A stretch of DNA of 19,901 bases from positions 1 to 19,901 of the forward strand of contig QKII01000065.1 of assembly GCA_003249625.1 (NCBI GenBank), in the 5' to 3' direction. This document shows positions 1 through 6,998 of the stretch, piece by piece. This DNA is from Propionivibrio sp. (GTDB taxonomy: Bacteria > Pseudomonadota > Gammaproteobacteria > Burkholderiales > Rhodocyclaceae). Position 1 is the first letter of the stretch, and each line of letters begins with the position of its first letter. The notes beneath the pieces were generated by a model that saw nothing but the letters and a program-made list of their open reading frames with translations, ran no database searches and was not told where the DNA came from. A program made the position numbers and the translations under genes.

Positions 1-1
1 A

Positions 2-196
2 GCCACCAGCCCTCCCGCCGGCTGGTCGCTAGTCCGACAGCAGGCTTATTTCGACTGGGCACGCGCTGTCGTTGACGAGATGCGCGGCGTTCATCCGCAA
101 CTCGAGCAGCTCTTCGACCGCGCCTACGCTGAAAAGCCGGCTGCGACCCAAGAAACCCAACAGCCGTCAGTTTTCCCGCCGCGAATCGACATCTGA
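2..196 (+). CDS. 3' end of an unrecognised plus-strand gene (partial)
   Basis: An open frame runs from the window's left edge (codon phase starting at base 2) to a TGA at 194-196, giving about 64 C-terminal residues. The middle part is a plausible amphipathic helix (QQAYFDWARAVVDEMRGVHP at roughly residues 14-33), followed by a Thr/Gln/Pro-rich tail ending PPRIDI. Such a helix plus a low-complexity tail fits a real C-terminus, but no family is recognised and the start lies outside the window. Its last 30 bases overlap the 3' end of the minus-strand gene at 167-661. The coding status is moderately supported only, because a short open frame in GC-rich DNA can arise by chance. Confidence 0.4.
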   Translation, partial: ATSPPAGWSLVRQQAYFDWARAVVDEMRGVHPQLEQLFDRAYAEKPAATQETQQPSVFPPRIDI

Positions 197-661
197 ATCG
201 AGCGCCTCAACCGGACAGGACAAATCTGGATTTTTCGCGAGGTACTCGGCCTGCTTCCGGTCAGCGGCGACGTGCTCCTCAGGAGACAGTGCGCGGTAGT
301 TGCGGCCGTACTTCCAACCGTACCCCCAACGATAGCTCGTGTAGAAGTATGGCCCGCCTCCCGCACGAACGCCGGCGAACATTACCTCGGCCAACGCGCG
401 ATTACGGGTAGTGGTTTCGACACAATCACGCAGTGCTTCATCGGCGACAAGGCGCTCTTCCGCCGTGCCGCCGCGCCAGTAAGCCAAATCGTGAACAACG
501 CAGCAATGGCACCAGTCATGGTTGGAGATTAGTGAATGGTCAGGGAATCGGCTGCAGCCATCGGTTGCGAATTCACTGATCTCAACCTTATTGCCTGACG
601 ATGCTGCGCAGAAGGATGAAATGAAGACGGCTGACAACAACAGGGCGCGGGTAACGGACAT
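167..661 (-). CDS. Secreted phospholipase A2-like protein
   Basis: A 164-residue protein read from the ATG at 661, which has AGG about 10 bases upstream. The open frame extends to 727, but the later ATG places a signal peptide at the N-terminus: charged MSVTR, then a hydrophobic stretch to about residue 19, with likely cleavage near FCA-ASS. The diagnostic region is residues 35-66: DGCS, then WCHCCVVHDLAYWRGGT. The CCxxHD core (C53, C54, H57, D58) matches the phospholipase A2 active-site helix, with His as catalytic base and Asp beside it. A Gly/Tyr/Trp-rich segment follows at about 101-122 and a charged C-terminal tail ends the protein. Its role is presumably in the cell envelope or outside the cell, and lipase activity is inferred from the motif only. 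No lipobox is clear. It lies downstream of ygjP on the same strand with a 107-base gap. Confidence 0.6.
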   Translation of the reverse strand: MSVTRALLLSAVFISSFCAASSGNKVEISEFATDGCSRFPDHSLISNHDWCHCCVVHDLAYWRGGTAEERLVADEALRDCVETTTRNRALAEVMFAGVRAGGGPYFYTSYRWGYGWKYGRNYRALSPEEHVAADRKQAEYLAKNPDLSCPVEALDSDVDSRREN

Positions 662-711
662 ATTGACGAAACCTGAGTAGCAACGGCCATCAGGAAAGAT
701 GACGGAAGCGT

Positions 712-740
712 ATCGTGCTCTGACCAAAAGAAACTATCAA
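712..740 (-). promoter_or_regulatory. Possible sigma-70-type promoter of the phospholipase-like gene
   Basis: On the minus strand TTGATA (735-740) is followed after 17 bases by CACGAT (712-717), about 50 bases before the ATG at 661. The -35 box matches the consensus at 5 of 6 positions, while the -10 box matches at only 3 of 6. A TATAGT at 743-748 is a better -10 box but lacks a -35 partner. This is a weak, visual call. Confidence 0.2.
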
Positions 741-768
741 CCACTATAGAGTCGAGCCGCCTGTGCCA

Positions 769-1284
769 TCACATCAAGGTGGAGTCCCGCCAAACCAGCC
801 ATACGCGAAGATCGAACTCAAGCTGAGCATATGCCGGCTCCATATGCCGGCATAGCTGGTAGAACTCCTTGCCGTGATCCCGTTCCCGGAGATGGGCCAG
901 TTCGTGTACAACGATCATGCGAAGGAACGCCTCCGGCGCATCACGGAACACAGAAGCGATCCGGATTTCGTTTTTCGCCTTTAGCTTCGCGCCCTGCACA
1001 CGCGAAACGCGAGTATGCGTTCCCAGTGCCTGCCGGACGAGCCGAAGCGAGTTGTCGTAAACGACCTTGCTCAACGGCGGCGTGTTGCGCAAGCATTCGC
1101 TCTTGATCGCCAGCACATAGTCGTAGAGCGCCCGGTCCGAGCGAACCGCATGGTGATGCGGATATCTGCGCTGCAACGCTTCACCCAGCCTCCCCTCGGC
1201 AAGCAGATTCATCACGGGCCGGACGAGCCCATCAGGATAGCCGGCAAGCAGATCGGGAGTCGCAAGAGAAACAGATTCGTTCAT
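769..1284 (-). CDS. ygjP: YgjP-family zinc metallohydrolase (M48/DUF45)
   Basis: A 171-residue protein, close to the roughly 167 residues of E. coli YgjP, with near-identical blocks as remembered from that protein: RYPHH, YDNSLRLVRQALGTHT, VSRVQGAKLKAK, FRDAPEAFLRMIVVHELAHL and FYQLCRHMEP. The zinc site is HELAH at residues 127-131, with a third ligand probably H137 in RERDHGKEF. The ATG at 1284 has GGAG eight bases upstream. The family (COG1451) is cytoplasmic. E. coli YgjP has been reported to be a UTP pyrophosphatase, though the fold is shared with SprT/M48 peptidases, so the substrate here is uncertain. The gene stands alone on the minus strand and its promoter would lie in the 1285-1600 gap. 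Confidence 0.9.
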   Translation of the reverse strand: MNESVSLATPDLLAGYPDGLVRPVMNLLAEGRLGEALQRRYPHHHAVRSDRALYDYVLAIKSECLRNTPPLSKVVYDNSLRLVRQALGTHTRVSRVQGAKLKAKNEIRIASVFRDAPEAFLRMIVVHELAHLRERDHGKEFYQLCRHMEPAYAQLEFDLRVWLVWRDSTLM

Positions 1285-1590
1285 GGCTCTGGCTCCGCGA
1301 ATTCGCCGACGTTCCCTTGAGAAGACGGATCACACGGAATCGTGTTTCGGAACCGGCATGATAGCAGCGGGGCATTGAGGCACCGACGTAACGTCGCCAC
1401 GATCTTTCAAGGTATGTCCCGATTCACCCCTCCGCCGAGCGCGACACGCTTCGACGAACTGTCGTCCGAGTGGCCGCGCCCAAACTGAGAGGCACGAGAT
1501 TCGGACCTAACTGCACGTCACAAATTCGCAGGTCTCAAAGCGCCTCGATCACGGCACAACAGCCCGATTGTCATTTTTTATAAAAATCAA
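1285..1590. other. Intergenic gap between divergent ygjP and cspA
   Basis: About 300 bases without a credible gene on either strand; the AT content rises sharply after 1560. Two short dyads are visible: ACACG-GAAT-CGTGT (1332-1345) and a 13-base palindrome CGACGT-A-ACGTCG (1384-1396). No tRNA-like cloverleaf or known RNA pattern was recognised. The region should hold the ygjP promoter and upstream elements of cspA, but no convincing minus-strand promoter was found. Confidence 0.5.
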
Positions 1591-1594
1591 TAAT

Positions 1595-1623
1595 TTGCAC
1601 AAAGCTATTTTTTCGTGCATAGT
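1595..1623 (+). promoter_or_regulatory. Candidate cspA promoter with AT-rich upstream element
   Basis: TTGCAC (1595-1600) and CATAGT (1618-1623) are 17 bases apart. An alternative -10 box TAGTAT (1620-1625) gives 19-base spacing. The 25 bases before the -35 box are almost all A and T (1571-1594), resembling an UP element. Transcription from here would give a leader of about 145 bases before cspA, a long leader being typical of cold-shock genes. Box matches are only moderate, so the placement is tentative. Confidence 0.35.
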
Positions 1624-1732
1624 ATCGGTCTGCGATTGTCAAGTTCGTGTTGTTGTTCTCTGGTTAGCTCCTGCTGTTCTGCAGACCACTTCCCCGTTTT
1701 CCGCCTCGCTTTCTTGATCCTCGCCTTCAAAC

Positions 1733-1754
1733 AAGGGGACACCCCTTTTTACAT
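1733..1754 (+). terminator. Terminator-like hairpin in the cspA leader
   Basis: A perfect 6-base stem AAGGGG (1733-1738), loop ACA, CCCCTT (1742-1747) is followed by TTTAC and a six-T run. It sits just 26 bases before the cspA ATG and overlaps the approach to its ribosome binding site. The shape is that of a weak intrinsic terminator. In a cold-shock leader it could equally be a temperature-sensitive attenuator or translation-control hairpin. Function is inferred from shape and position. Confidence 0.4.
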
Positions 1755-1773
1755 TTTTTGGAAATACAGGAAT

Positions 1774-1980
1774 ATGGCAACAGGAACAGTCAAGTGGTTT
1801 AACGACGCCAAGGGCTTCGGCTTCATCTCCCAGGACAACGGTGGCGAAGACCTCTTCGCGCACTTCTCGGCGATCCAGTCGAAAGGTTTCAAGACCCTGA
1901 AAGAAGGCCAGCGCGTGACCTTCGACATCACCGAAGGACAAAAAGGCAAGCAGGCTTCCAACATCCGCGAAGCCGACTAA
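1774..1980 (+). CDS. cspA: Cold-shock protein, CspA family
   Basis: A 68-residue single cold-shock domain, the usual length for the family. The RNA-binding motifs are intact: RNP1 (KGFGFI, residues 13-18) and RNP2-like DLFAHFSAI (about 26-34), after the standard opening [10 protein letters not shown]. The open frame extends back to a GTG at 1615, but that extra part is Cys/Ser-rich, lies in the leader and is unlike any Csp; the ATG at 1774 gives the conserved N-terminus. Csp proteins bind single-stranded RNA and act as RNA chaperones in the cytoplasm. The gene is followed by infA 66 bases downstream on the same strand. Its long leader with a hairpin suggests post-transcriptional control. Which Csp paralogue this is cannot be told from one window. 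Confidence 0.95.
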   Translation: MATGTVKWFNDAKGFGFISQDNGGEDLFAHFSAIQSKGFKTLKEGQRVTFDITEGQKGKQASNIREAD

Positions 1981-2000
1981 ACCGCACTGCGGCCCATTTC

Positions 2001-2017
2001 GGCGGACAGCGTCCGCC
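2001..2017 (+). other. Intercistronic hairpin between cspA and infA
   Basis: GGCGGAC (2001-2007), loop AGC, GTCCGCC (2011-2017) is a perfect, very GC-rich 7-base stem 20 bases after the cspA stop codon. It is followed by CTTCTG rather than a T run, so it is unlikely to be a full intrinsic terminator. A role as a 3' RNA stabiliser for cspA mRNA or as a partial attenuator before infA is inference. Confidence 0.5.
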
Positions 2018-2046
2018 CTTCTGCGCCACCGTCCGGAGGTGCTCTT

Positions 2047-2307
2047 ATGGCCAAAGAAGAACTACTCGAAATGCAAGGCGTCGTCATGGAAGTTCTGCCC
2101 GACGCACGCTATCTCGTCCTGCTCGACAACGGACATCAACTGGTCGCCTACACGGCCGGCAAGATGCGCAAGCACAGCATTCGCATCCTCGCTGGAGACA
2201 AGGTGACGCTTGAACTCTCGCCCTACGATCTGAGCAAGGGACGCATCAACTTTCGTCATATCGAGGGTCGTACGCCGGCGCCCGCCCGGACACCGCGCCG
2301 ACGCTAA
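2047..2307 (+). CDS. infA: Translation initiation factor IF-1
   Basis: An 86-residue S1/OB-fold protein matching IF-1 throughout: [13 protein letters not shown], then [22 protein letters not shown], then [16 protein letters not shown]-1 binds the A site of the 30S subunit during initiation. The usual length is about 72 residues; this one carries an extra Pro/Arg-rich tail (about residues 74-86, ending TPRRR). A textbook ribosome binding site (GGAGGT, six bases before the ATG) shows strong translation. Betaproteobacteria often carry more than one infA, and pairing with cspA rather than ribosomal-protein genes suggests this is a secondary copy; that is inference. It converges with thpR. Confidence 0.95.
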   Translation: MAKEELLEMQGVVMEVLPDARYLVLLDNGHQLVAYTAGKMRKHSIRILAGDKVTLELSPYDLSKGRINFRHIEGRTPAPARTPRRR

Positions 2308-2319
2308 ATCCGCTTCAAC

Positions 2320-2342
2320 CTTTGGCCGTTATTCCGCCAAAG
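2320..2342. terminator. Weak bidirectional hairpin between infA and thpR
   Basis: CTTTGGC (2320-2326), a 9-base loop and GCCAAAG (2336-2342) form a 7-base dyad between the convergent infA and thpR genes, overlapping the thpR stop codon. There is no strong T run on either side, so efficient termination is doubtful. Confidence 0.3.
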
Positions 2343-2850
2343 TAAACTCGGCCACGGTCACATAGCCTGCGCCGCTCACACCGAGTTGCGAACGCACCAG
2401 AACAAAGCGATTGCACGCCCAATTCATGGGGGAAAGTTCCGGCAACTCCGGATGGTTATCGCCCACCTTGCGCACCAGCGTCAGGTGCGGCACGAAAGAC
2501 TGCGAGACATCGCATGGCAGAGACGCTGCGAACAATCGTTCGCGTAGCGTGCCCGCCAGTGTCTGCAATTCCGGGGCCGGCGACGTGCTCCCCGCCCAGA
2601 TCAGGCGGTTGTGGCGCCAGAACCCCAACCGATCAAGAGTGAATTCAAAAGGCGTGGCGTTCACCTCGCGCGCCACGTCCAGCACCGCTGGCAGTCGCCG
2701 CTCCTCAACGTCGCCGAGAAACGCCAGCGTCAGATGGATCGTTTCCCATCTGGTCGCGCGGCCGCCGTATTTTTTTGCCATCACGTCAGCCAGCCTCGCA
2801 AGAGTCTGTGCAACTGGCGCCGATGGCCAGAGGGCAAAAAAGAGGCGCAT
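2329..2850 (-). CDS. thpR: RNA 2',3'-cyclic phosphodiesterase (2H family)
   Basis: A 173-residue protein, typical for ThpR/LigT (about 175). Both hallmark H-x-T-x motifs of the 2H phosphoesterase fold are present: HLTL at residues 39-42 (IHLTLAFLG) and HLTL at 122-125 (FVPHLTLVRK). The opening MRLFFALWP is also typical. The enzyme hydrolyses 2',3'-cyclic phosphodiester ends of RNA in the cytoplasm, and E. coli LigT also ligates tRNA halves in vitro. It lies 23 bases after the mog stop on the same strand, so it is probably the last gene of the molybdenum-cofactor operon, with no obvious functional link to it. Its ribosome binding site is weak. Confidence 0.93.
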   Translation of the reverse strand: MRLFFALWPSAPVAQTLARLADVMAKKYGGRATRWETIHLTLAFLGDVEERRLPAVLDVAREVNATPFEFTLDRLGFWRHNRLIWAGSTSPAPELQTLAGTLRERLFAASLPCDVSQSFVPHLTLVRKVGDNHPELPELSPMNWACNRFVLVRSQLGVSGAGYVTVAEFTLAE

Positions 2851-2873
2851 GCCAGTCGAAAGTCAGTCAGCGC

Positions 2874-3437
2874 TCACTTCTTCGCGTGCGCCGGACGGAA
2901 GGCTTTGCAGAAGAGCGGATCGGTTTCCAGCCACGCACCATCGATCAGATCGATGCAGTAGGGAATGGCCGGAAACACCGCCTGCAGACAGTCATCGATC
3001 GCAGAGGGCTTGCCGGGCAGATTGACGATCAGGCAACGGCCACGGATACCCGCGGTCTGCCGCGAGAGGATCGCAGTCGGCACGAACTTCAGCGACGCGG
3101 AACGCATCAGCTCACCGAATCCTGGCAGCATCTTGCTGCATACAGCTTCTGTCGCCTCCGGCGTCACATCGCGCAACGCCGGCCCGGTGCCGCCGGTTGT
3201 CACAACAAGGCTACAGCCCTCGCGATCGGCCATCTCGATCAGCGCCGCCTCGATCAGCGGCTGCTCGTCGGGGATCACCCGCGCGACGGCTTCCCAAGGG
3301 TTTCTCAGCGCACGCGTGAGCCACTCGTTAATCGCCGGCCCGCCCTTGTCCTCGTAAGCGCCACGGCTGGCACGATCGGACACCGTCAGGATACCGATCC
3401 GGGCCGGCGTCTTTTCATCCATGTTCGCTGTGTTCAT
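2874..3437 (-). CDS. mog: Molybdopterin adenylyltransferase
   Basis: A 187-residue protein of the MogA/MoaB family (E. coli Mog is about 195). It opens with ARIGILTVSDRAS. The key motif TTGGTGPALRDVTPEA is at residues 80-95 and the second site LPGKPSAI at 140-147. It adenylates molybdopterin using ATP, making the substrate that MoeA uses to insert molybdate. Its ATG overlaps the moeA stop codon as ATGA, so the two are translationally coupled. An alternative start at Met6 (3422) would shorten it slightly. The longer sequence and Mog-like LPGKP region favour Mog over MoaB, but the two are hard to separate by eye. Confidence 0.93.
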   Translation of the reverse strand: MNTANMDEKTPARIGILTVSDRASRGAYEDKGGPAINEWLTRALRNPWEAVARVIPDEQPLIEAALIEMADREGCSLVVTTGGTGPALRDVTPEATEAVCSKMLPGFGELMRSASLKFVPTAILSRQTAGIRGRCLIVNLPGKPSAIDDCLQAVFPAIPYCIDLIDGAWLETDPLFCKAFRPAHAKK

Positions 3438-4693
3438 GCTGCCCCCTTCGGGAAACCGGCCGCCGACTGATACAGACTGCCGTCGAGCAACTGCACCGAG
3501 ACGGCATCTCCCGCCACGAGATTGCCACTTTCCGCCGGCACCACCAGAAGGCCGTCGGCACGAGCCATCGAGCAGAGATCGCCGCTGCTCTGTGAGCCAG
3601 TGGATGTCGCCAACAGCCGGCCATCGTGTTCCGTCGTCAGGGTGACCCGAATGAATTCCTCGCGACCCGGACGATGCTTTACCGCGTGCGCCAGCGTCGC
3701 CACAACGGTGCGCCGGAACAGTGCGGGGTGCCCCATCCGCCGGCGCAGCAGCGGCAAAACAAATTGTTCGAAGCAGACCATGCTCGACACGGGGTTGCCA
3801 GGCAGGCCGAAGACCTGTGTGCCACTGCGCGTACCGAAGGCCAGCGGATGTCCCGGCTTCATCTCGACCCGCCAGAAATGCATGGTCACGCCGAGCGACT
3901 CAAGCGTCGGCCGCACGTGGTCGTGCACGCCAACCGAGGATCCGCCGGAAACCAGCAGAACGTCGTATTCCAGACCCTGCCGGAGAAAAGCGGCGAGATC
4001 CTCCGGGTCGTCCCGTGCGATACCGAGGCGCACCGGCTCGATGCCGAGCGCCTGCAGCTGCGCCATCAGCGCATGGCTGTTCGATTCGGGGATCTTGTCG
4101 GCGTCGAACGGCGCCTCCAGCGCTTCGAGTTCGTCGCCGCTCGACAGGATCGCCACCCGCGGCCGCCGATAAACATTGATACGGGCCCGCTTGACGGTCG
4201 CCAGCAGGCCGATCACCCCCGGGGTAATTTCCGCGCCAGCGTGCAGCACGACGTCGCCAAGGCGCATGTTTTCGCCGCGCACACGGATATCGTTGCCGGC
4301 CTTGACCGGCACGCTGATCTCCACGCTGTCGTCGGTAAGCATCCGTGTATCCTCTACGCGGATCACCGCATCGGCGCCGGATGGCACCGGAGCACCAGTC
4401 ATGATGCGTGCGCACTGGCCGCTGGCCACCGTCTTCGTCGGCAGGTCACCGGCCTTGATGTCCTCAATGACGGTCAATAGGACACCGCCAGTCGACAAGT
4501 CGGTGCTGCGTACGGCAAAGCCATCCATCGCTGAAACATCATACGGCGGCTGATCGCGATTCGCGCGCACCTCCTCCGCGAGCACACGGCCGAGCGCCCG
4601 CTCGAGCGGAATCTCTTCACTAGCGCCGATGGTTGCATAGCCCAGCACGCACGCTTGCGCCGCACCAACCGACAGATTTTCGTTCTCGCTCAC
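3434..4693 (-). CDS. moeA: Molybdopterin molybdenumtransferase
   Basis: A 419-residue protein (E. coli MoeA 411). The MoeA signature PPYDVSAMDGFAVR is at residues 49-62 and contains the catalytic-site Asp of the AMDG motif. The domain III MPT-binding motifs follow: ILSSGDEL, then LVSGGSSVGVHDHV, then LPGNPVS. It inserts molybdate into adenylated molybdopterin made by Mog. It starts with GTG at 4693, overlapping the mobA stop as GTGA and preceded by GAGGTG five bases upstream, so the unusual start is well supported. It is the seventh of eight tightly packed cofactor genes. Confidence 0.96.
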   Translation of the reverse strand: MSENENLSVGAAQACVLGYATIGASEEIPLERALGRVLAEEVRANRDQPPYDVSAMDGFAVRSTDLSTGGVLLTVIEDIKAGDLPTKTVASGQCARIMTGAPVPSGADAVIRVEDTRMLTDDSVEISVPVKAGNDIRVRGENMRLGDVVLHAGAEITPGVIGLLATVKRARINVYRRPRVAILSSGDELEALEAPFDADKIPESNSHALMAQLQALGIEPVRLGIARDDPEDLAAFLRQGLEYDVLLVSGGSSVGVHDHVRPTLESLGVTMHFWRVEMKPGHPLAFGTRSGTQVFGLPGNPVSSMVCFEQFVLPLLRRRMGHPALFRRTVVATLAHAVKHRPGREEFIRVTLTTEHDGRLLATSTGSQSSGDLCSMARADGLLVVPAESGNLVAGDAVSVQLLDGSLYQSAAGFPKGAA

Positions 4694-5289
4694 TGCTTCA
4701 CCTCATTTTCATGGCGCCTCGCCGCAGCCAGATCGGACGGCGTGTCGAGGTCAAAAAAACTGTGCAGACCGGGATCGATCGCCAGCAGTTCGCCTTCATC
4801 GACAAGGCAGACGCGCAGCTGTTCCATCAGCGCGCGCAGACTGTGTCGGCCAGGCGCATCAAGCAGCGTCCGGACCACCGACAGCGCATTTGTTGCATAG
4901 TAGGCGGCCAGCGGCTGCGGGAATCCTCCAATCATCGGAACGACCGCCTGATATCCCTCACGGCGCGTGGCCAGTTTCCGGATCATCGCCGGATGCATGA
5001 AGGGCATGTCGGCCGCGACGGCAAAGACCCAGGGGGTACTCGCCGCCGCCAGGCCGGCACACAGCCCGGCCAGCGGTCCGCCGGCGGGATGAGCGTCGCA
5101 AACCTGCGGCACGGCAACGTCGGCGCGTGGCGTACGCACACTGACGACAACCCGCGGGAAAACGCCCTGCAGCCTCCCGAGCACGCGCTCAAGCAACGTC
5201 GTCCCGCCGAAGTCCAGCCCGGGCTTGTCCACGCCCATCCGGCGCGACTCGCCACCGGCAAGCACCAGCCCCGTGCAATCGGAGATCAC
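4690..5289 (-). CDS. mobA: Molybdenum cofactor guanylyltransferase
   Basis: A 199-residue nucleotidyltransferase (E. coli MobA 194). The family signature LAGGESRRMGVDKP is at residues 10-23, the metal-binding region AADMPFM is near 92-98, and the C-terminal FFDLDTPSDL is typical. It transfers GMP from GTP to Mo-MPT to make the bis-MGD form, which is exactly the cofactor NapA requires, explaining its presence downstream of nap. Start is GTG at 5289, overlapping the mobB stop codon (GTGA). It overlaps moeA in the same way. Confidence 0.95.
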   Translation of the reverse strand: MISDCTGLVLAGGESRRMGVDKPGLDFGGTTLLERVLGRLQGVFPRVVVSVRTPRADVAVPQVCDAHPAGGPLAGLCAGLAAASTPWVFAVAADMPFMHPAMIRKLATRREGYQAVVPMIGGFPQPLAAYYATNALSVVRTLLDAPGRHSLRALMEQLRVCLVDEGELLAIDPGLHSFFDLDTPSDLAAARRHENEVKQ

Positions 5290-5780
5290 GGCGCGCGGGA
5301 GAGCAGGAATTCGGCCACCCCGGCCGCATCGTCGAGCGTGAAGTGCGGTAGCTCGGGATAGACCTCGGGGCAGTCGGTGACGATGGCGATCAGCCCGTCC
5401 TCGATGGCGCAGCGCGGCGACTTGCCGTTGGCGCGGCGCAGCACTTCGATCTTTGGCCCCGTAGCAAGCGAGAAGCCTTCGGCCAGCACCACGTCGGCTT
5501 CGCCAAGAAAGCGCTCGGCCAGTTGATGCGGCTCGCGCCGATCAACGGCATCGGCGACCAGCTGCAACGCCTTGGTGGTCACCAGCATGCTCATGTCTGC
5601 ACCGGCATTCTTGTAGCGCCAGCTATCCTTGCCTTCGCTGTCGAGCTCGACCTTGTGATGCGCATGCTTGATCGTCGCCACGCGCTTGCCTCGATCGGTC
5701 AGCTGCGGAATGAGCTTTTCGACGAAGGTCGTCTTGCCGGAATTGGAGTGGCCAACGAAGATGAATACGGGAGGGGTCAT
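5286..5780 (-). CDS. mobB: Molybdopterin-guanine dinucleotide biosynthesis adapter MobB
   Basis: A 164-residue P-loop GTPase-like protein. The Walker A motif GHSNSGKTT is at residues 10-18, right after a short beta-strand (PVFIFV), followed by KRVATIKHAHH and the ADVVLAEGFS segment characteristic of MobB. It binds GTP and aids MobA but is not essential for MGD synthesis in E. coli. The open frame reaches 5885, but the ATG at 5780 has GAGGA five bases upstream and puts the P-loop at the usual distance from the N-terminus. It lies 8 bases after moaE and overlaps mobA. Confidence 0.94.
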   Translation of the reverse strand: MTPPVFIFVGHSNSGKTTFVEKLIPQLTDRGKRVATIKHAHHKVELDSEGKDSWRYKNAGADMSMLVTTKALQLVADAVDRREPHQLAERFLGEADVVLAEGFSLATGPKIEVLRRANGKSPRCAIEDGLIAIVTDCPEVYPELPHFTLDDAAGVAEFLLSRAP

Positions 5781-5788
5781 AGGGATCC

Positions 5789-6214
5789 TCAGGGATGCGG
5801 CGTTACCCACGCGTCGCCGCTCGGCGTGATTTCCTTCTTCCAGATCGGCACGCGCTCCTTCAGCTCGTCGATCAGCCAGCGGCAAGCGTCCAGCGCCGGG
5901 GCACGATGTTCGGCGCCTGCGGCGATGAAGACGATATTGTCACCGGCGCGGACCGTGCCCAGCCGATGCACGATGCGTGCATCGATCAGACTGAAACGGT
6001 CGATGGCTTCGGTGCGCAGCTTCTGCAGCTCGGCCAGCGCCATCGGGCGATAGGCGTCGAAGCCGATCTCGCAGACTTCGCGTCCTTCCGAAAAGTCGCG
6101 CGCGCAGCCGAGAAAGGTGGCTATACCGCCCATGCGGGAAGAACTGGCGCGTAGCGCACGGATTTCGTCGTCCTGCGAAAAGTCCTCCAGTTGCAGTCGT
6201 ACCGCGTCACCCAT
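5789..6214 (-). CDS. moaE: Molybdopterin synthase catalytic subunit
   Basis: A 141-residue protein (E. coli MoaE 150). Conserved residues visible: GGIATFLGCAR (29-39), HRLGTVRAGD (83-92), EHRAPALDACRWLIDELK (102-119) and PIWKKE (123-128). K119 and K126 fall at the positions of the catalytic lysines known in E. coli MoaE. Together with MoaD it adds two sulfurs to cPMP to make molybdopterin. The chosen ATG at 6214 has a perfect GGAGG five bases upstream; the frame's upstream extension to 6259 is unnecessary. One base separates it from moaD's stop codon. Confidence 0.95.
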   Translation of the reverse strand: MGDAVRLQLEDFSQDDEIRALRASSSRMGGIATFLGCARDFSEGREVCEIGFDAYRPMALAELQKLRTEAIDRFSLIDARIVHRLGTVRAGDNIVFIAAGAEHRAPALDACRWLIDELKERVPIWKKEITPSGDAWVTPHP

Positions 6215-6215
6215 T

Positions 6216-6458
6216 TCAACCTCCGGAAAAACGCGACATGAAGACGACTTCCGCACCATCGCTTAGTGGCGTGCGCGCATCATCACACACCCGTTCGCCG
6301 TTAACCGCGGTGATCGAGACCAATGCGAACGCTTCGGGATAACGCGGCTGCAGTTCATCACGCACGTCCTGCCAGCACAGCCCCTCGCGAAACGGCACGT
6401 CGATCTGGCGTTCGCCGATGCGGTCGGCCACCGGGCCGAAGAACAGGGCGGTAATCAT
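6216..6458 (-). CDS. moaD: Molybdopterin synthase sulfur-carrier subunit
   Basis: An 80-residue ubiquitin-fold protein ending in the essential double glycine (SRFSGG), which is adenylated and then thiocarboxylated. It starts at the ATG at 6458, overlapping the moaC stop as ATGA. The longer open frame to 6605 runs inside moaC and is discarded. It forms the MoaD2MoaE2 synthase with the next gene. The MoaD-activating enzyme MoeB is not in this window, so activation must rely on a gene elsewhere. Confidence 0.93.
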   Translation of the reverse strand: MITALFFGPVADRIGERQIDVPFREGLCWQDVRDELQPRYPEAFALVSITAVNGERVCDDARTPLSDGAEVVFMSRFSGG

Positions 6459-6982
6459 GAACTCGCTCCAACGGCCCCATCGCGCCGCCACACACCGCTC
6501 TTGCCGCCACGCTTCTCGTCGAGTTGAACGTGTTCGATGCGCATGCCGCGGTCGACGGCCTTGCACATGTCGTAAATCGTGAGCAACGCGGCACTCACAG
6601 CGCACAATGCCTCCATCTCGACGCCGGTCTGACCAACGCAGGTCGCCGTCACCGTTGCCGTGATGCCAACGCAGCCATCATCGTCGGCATCGGCGATTTC
6701 AGCAAAAGCCACCTCGACCCCAGAGAGCGGCAGCGAATGGCACATCGGAATTATCTCCGGCGTCCGCTTCGCGGCCATCACGGCGGCGACGTCGGCCACC
6801 GCAAGGACGTTGCCCTTGGCAATCGTGCCTGCGCGAATGCGCGCCAGCGTCGCGGGCTGCATGCGCAACACACCGCTGGCAACAGCAACGCGACGGGTTT
6901 CGTCCTTGCCGGAAACATCAACCATGCGTGCCCGGCCGGAGTCGGAAAAATGAGTTAGATCCTGCGTTTCGTTCAAGGCCAT
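6455..6982 (-). CDS. moaC: Cyclic pyranopterin monophosphate synthase
   Basis: A 175-residue protein (E. coli MoaC 161). Signature segments: [19 protein letters not shown] (9-27), [15 protein letters not shown] (77-91), [18 protein letters not shown] (122-139) and KAVDRGM (141-147). It converts the MoaA product (3',8-cyclo-GTP) to cPMP. The ATG at 6982 is 16 bases after the moaA stop; the frame extends to 7135 inside moaA, but that extension is unlike MoaC. The C-terminus carries about 15 extra residues after the conserved core. Confidence 0.95.
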   Translation of the reverse strand: MALNETQDLTHFSDSGRARMVDVSGKDETRRVAVASGVLRMQPATLARIRAGTIAKGNVLAVADVAAVMAAKRTPEIIPMCHSLPLSGVEVAFAEIADADDDGCVGITATVTATCVGQTGVEMEALCAVSAALLTIYDMCKAVDRGMRIEHVQLDEKRGGKSGVWRRDGAVGASS

Positions 6983-6998
6983 CCCTGTCTGGCGGCAT

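Noticed and set aside
1615..1773. N-terminal extension of cspA from a GTG at 1615
   Set aside because: The extra 53 residues are Cys/Ser-rich and lie in the AT-rich leader; CspA proteins begin at the MATGTVKWF equivalent.
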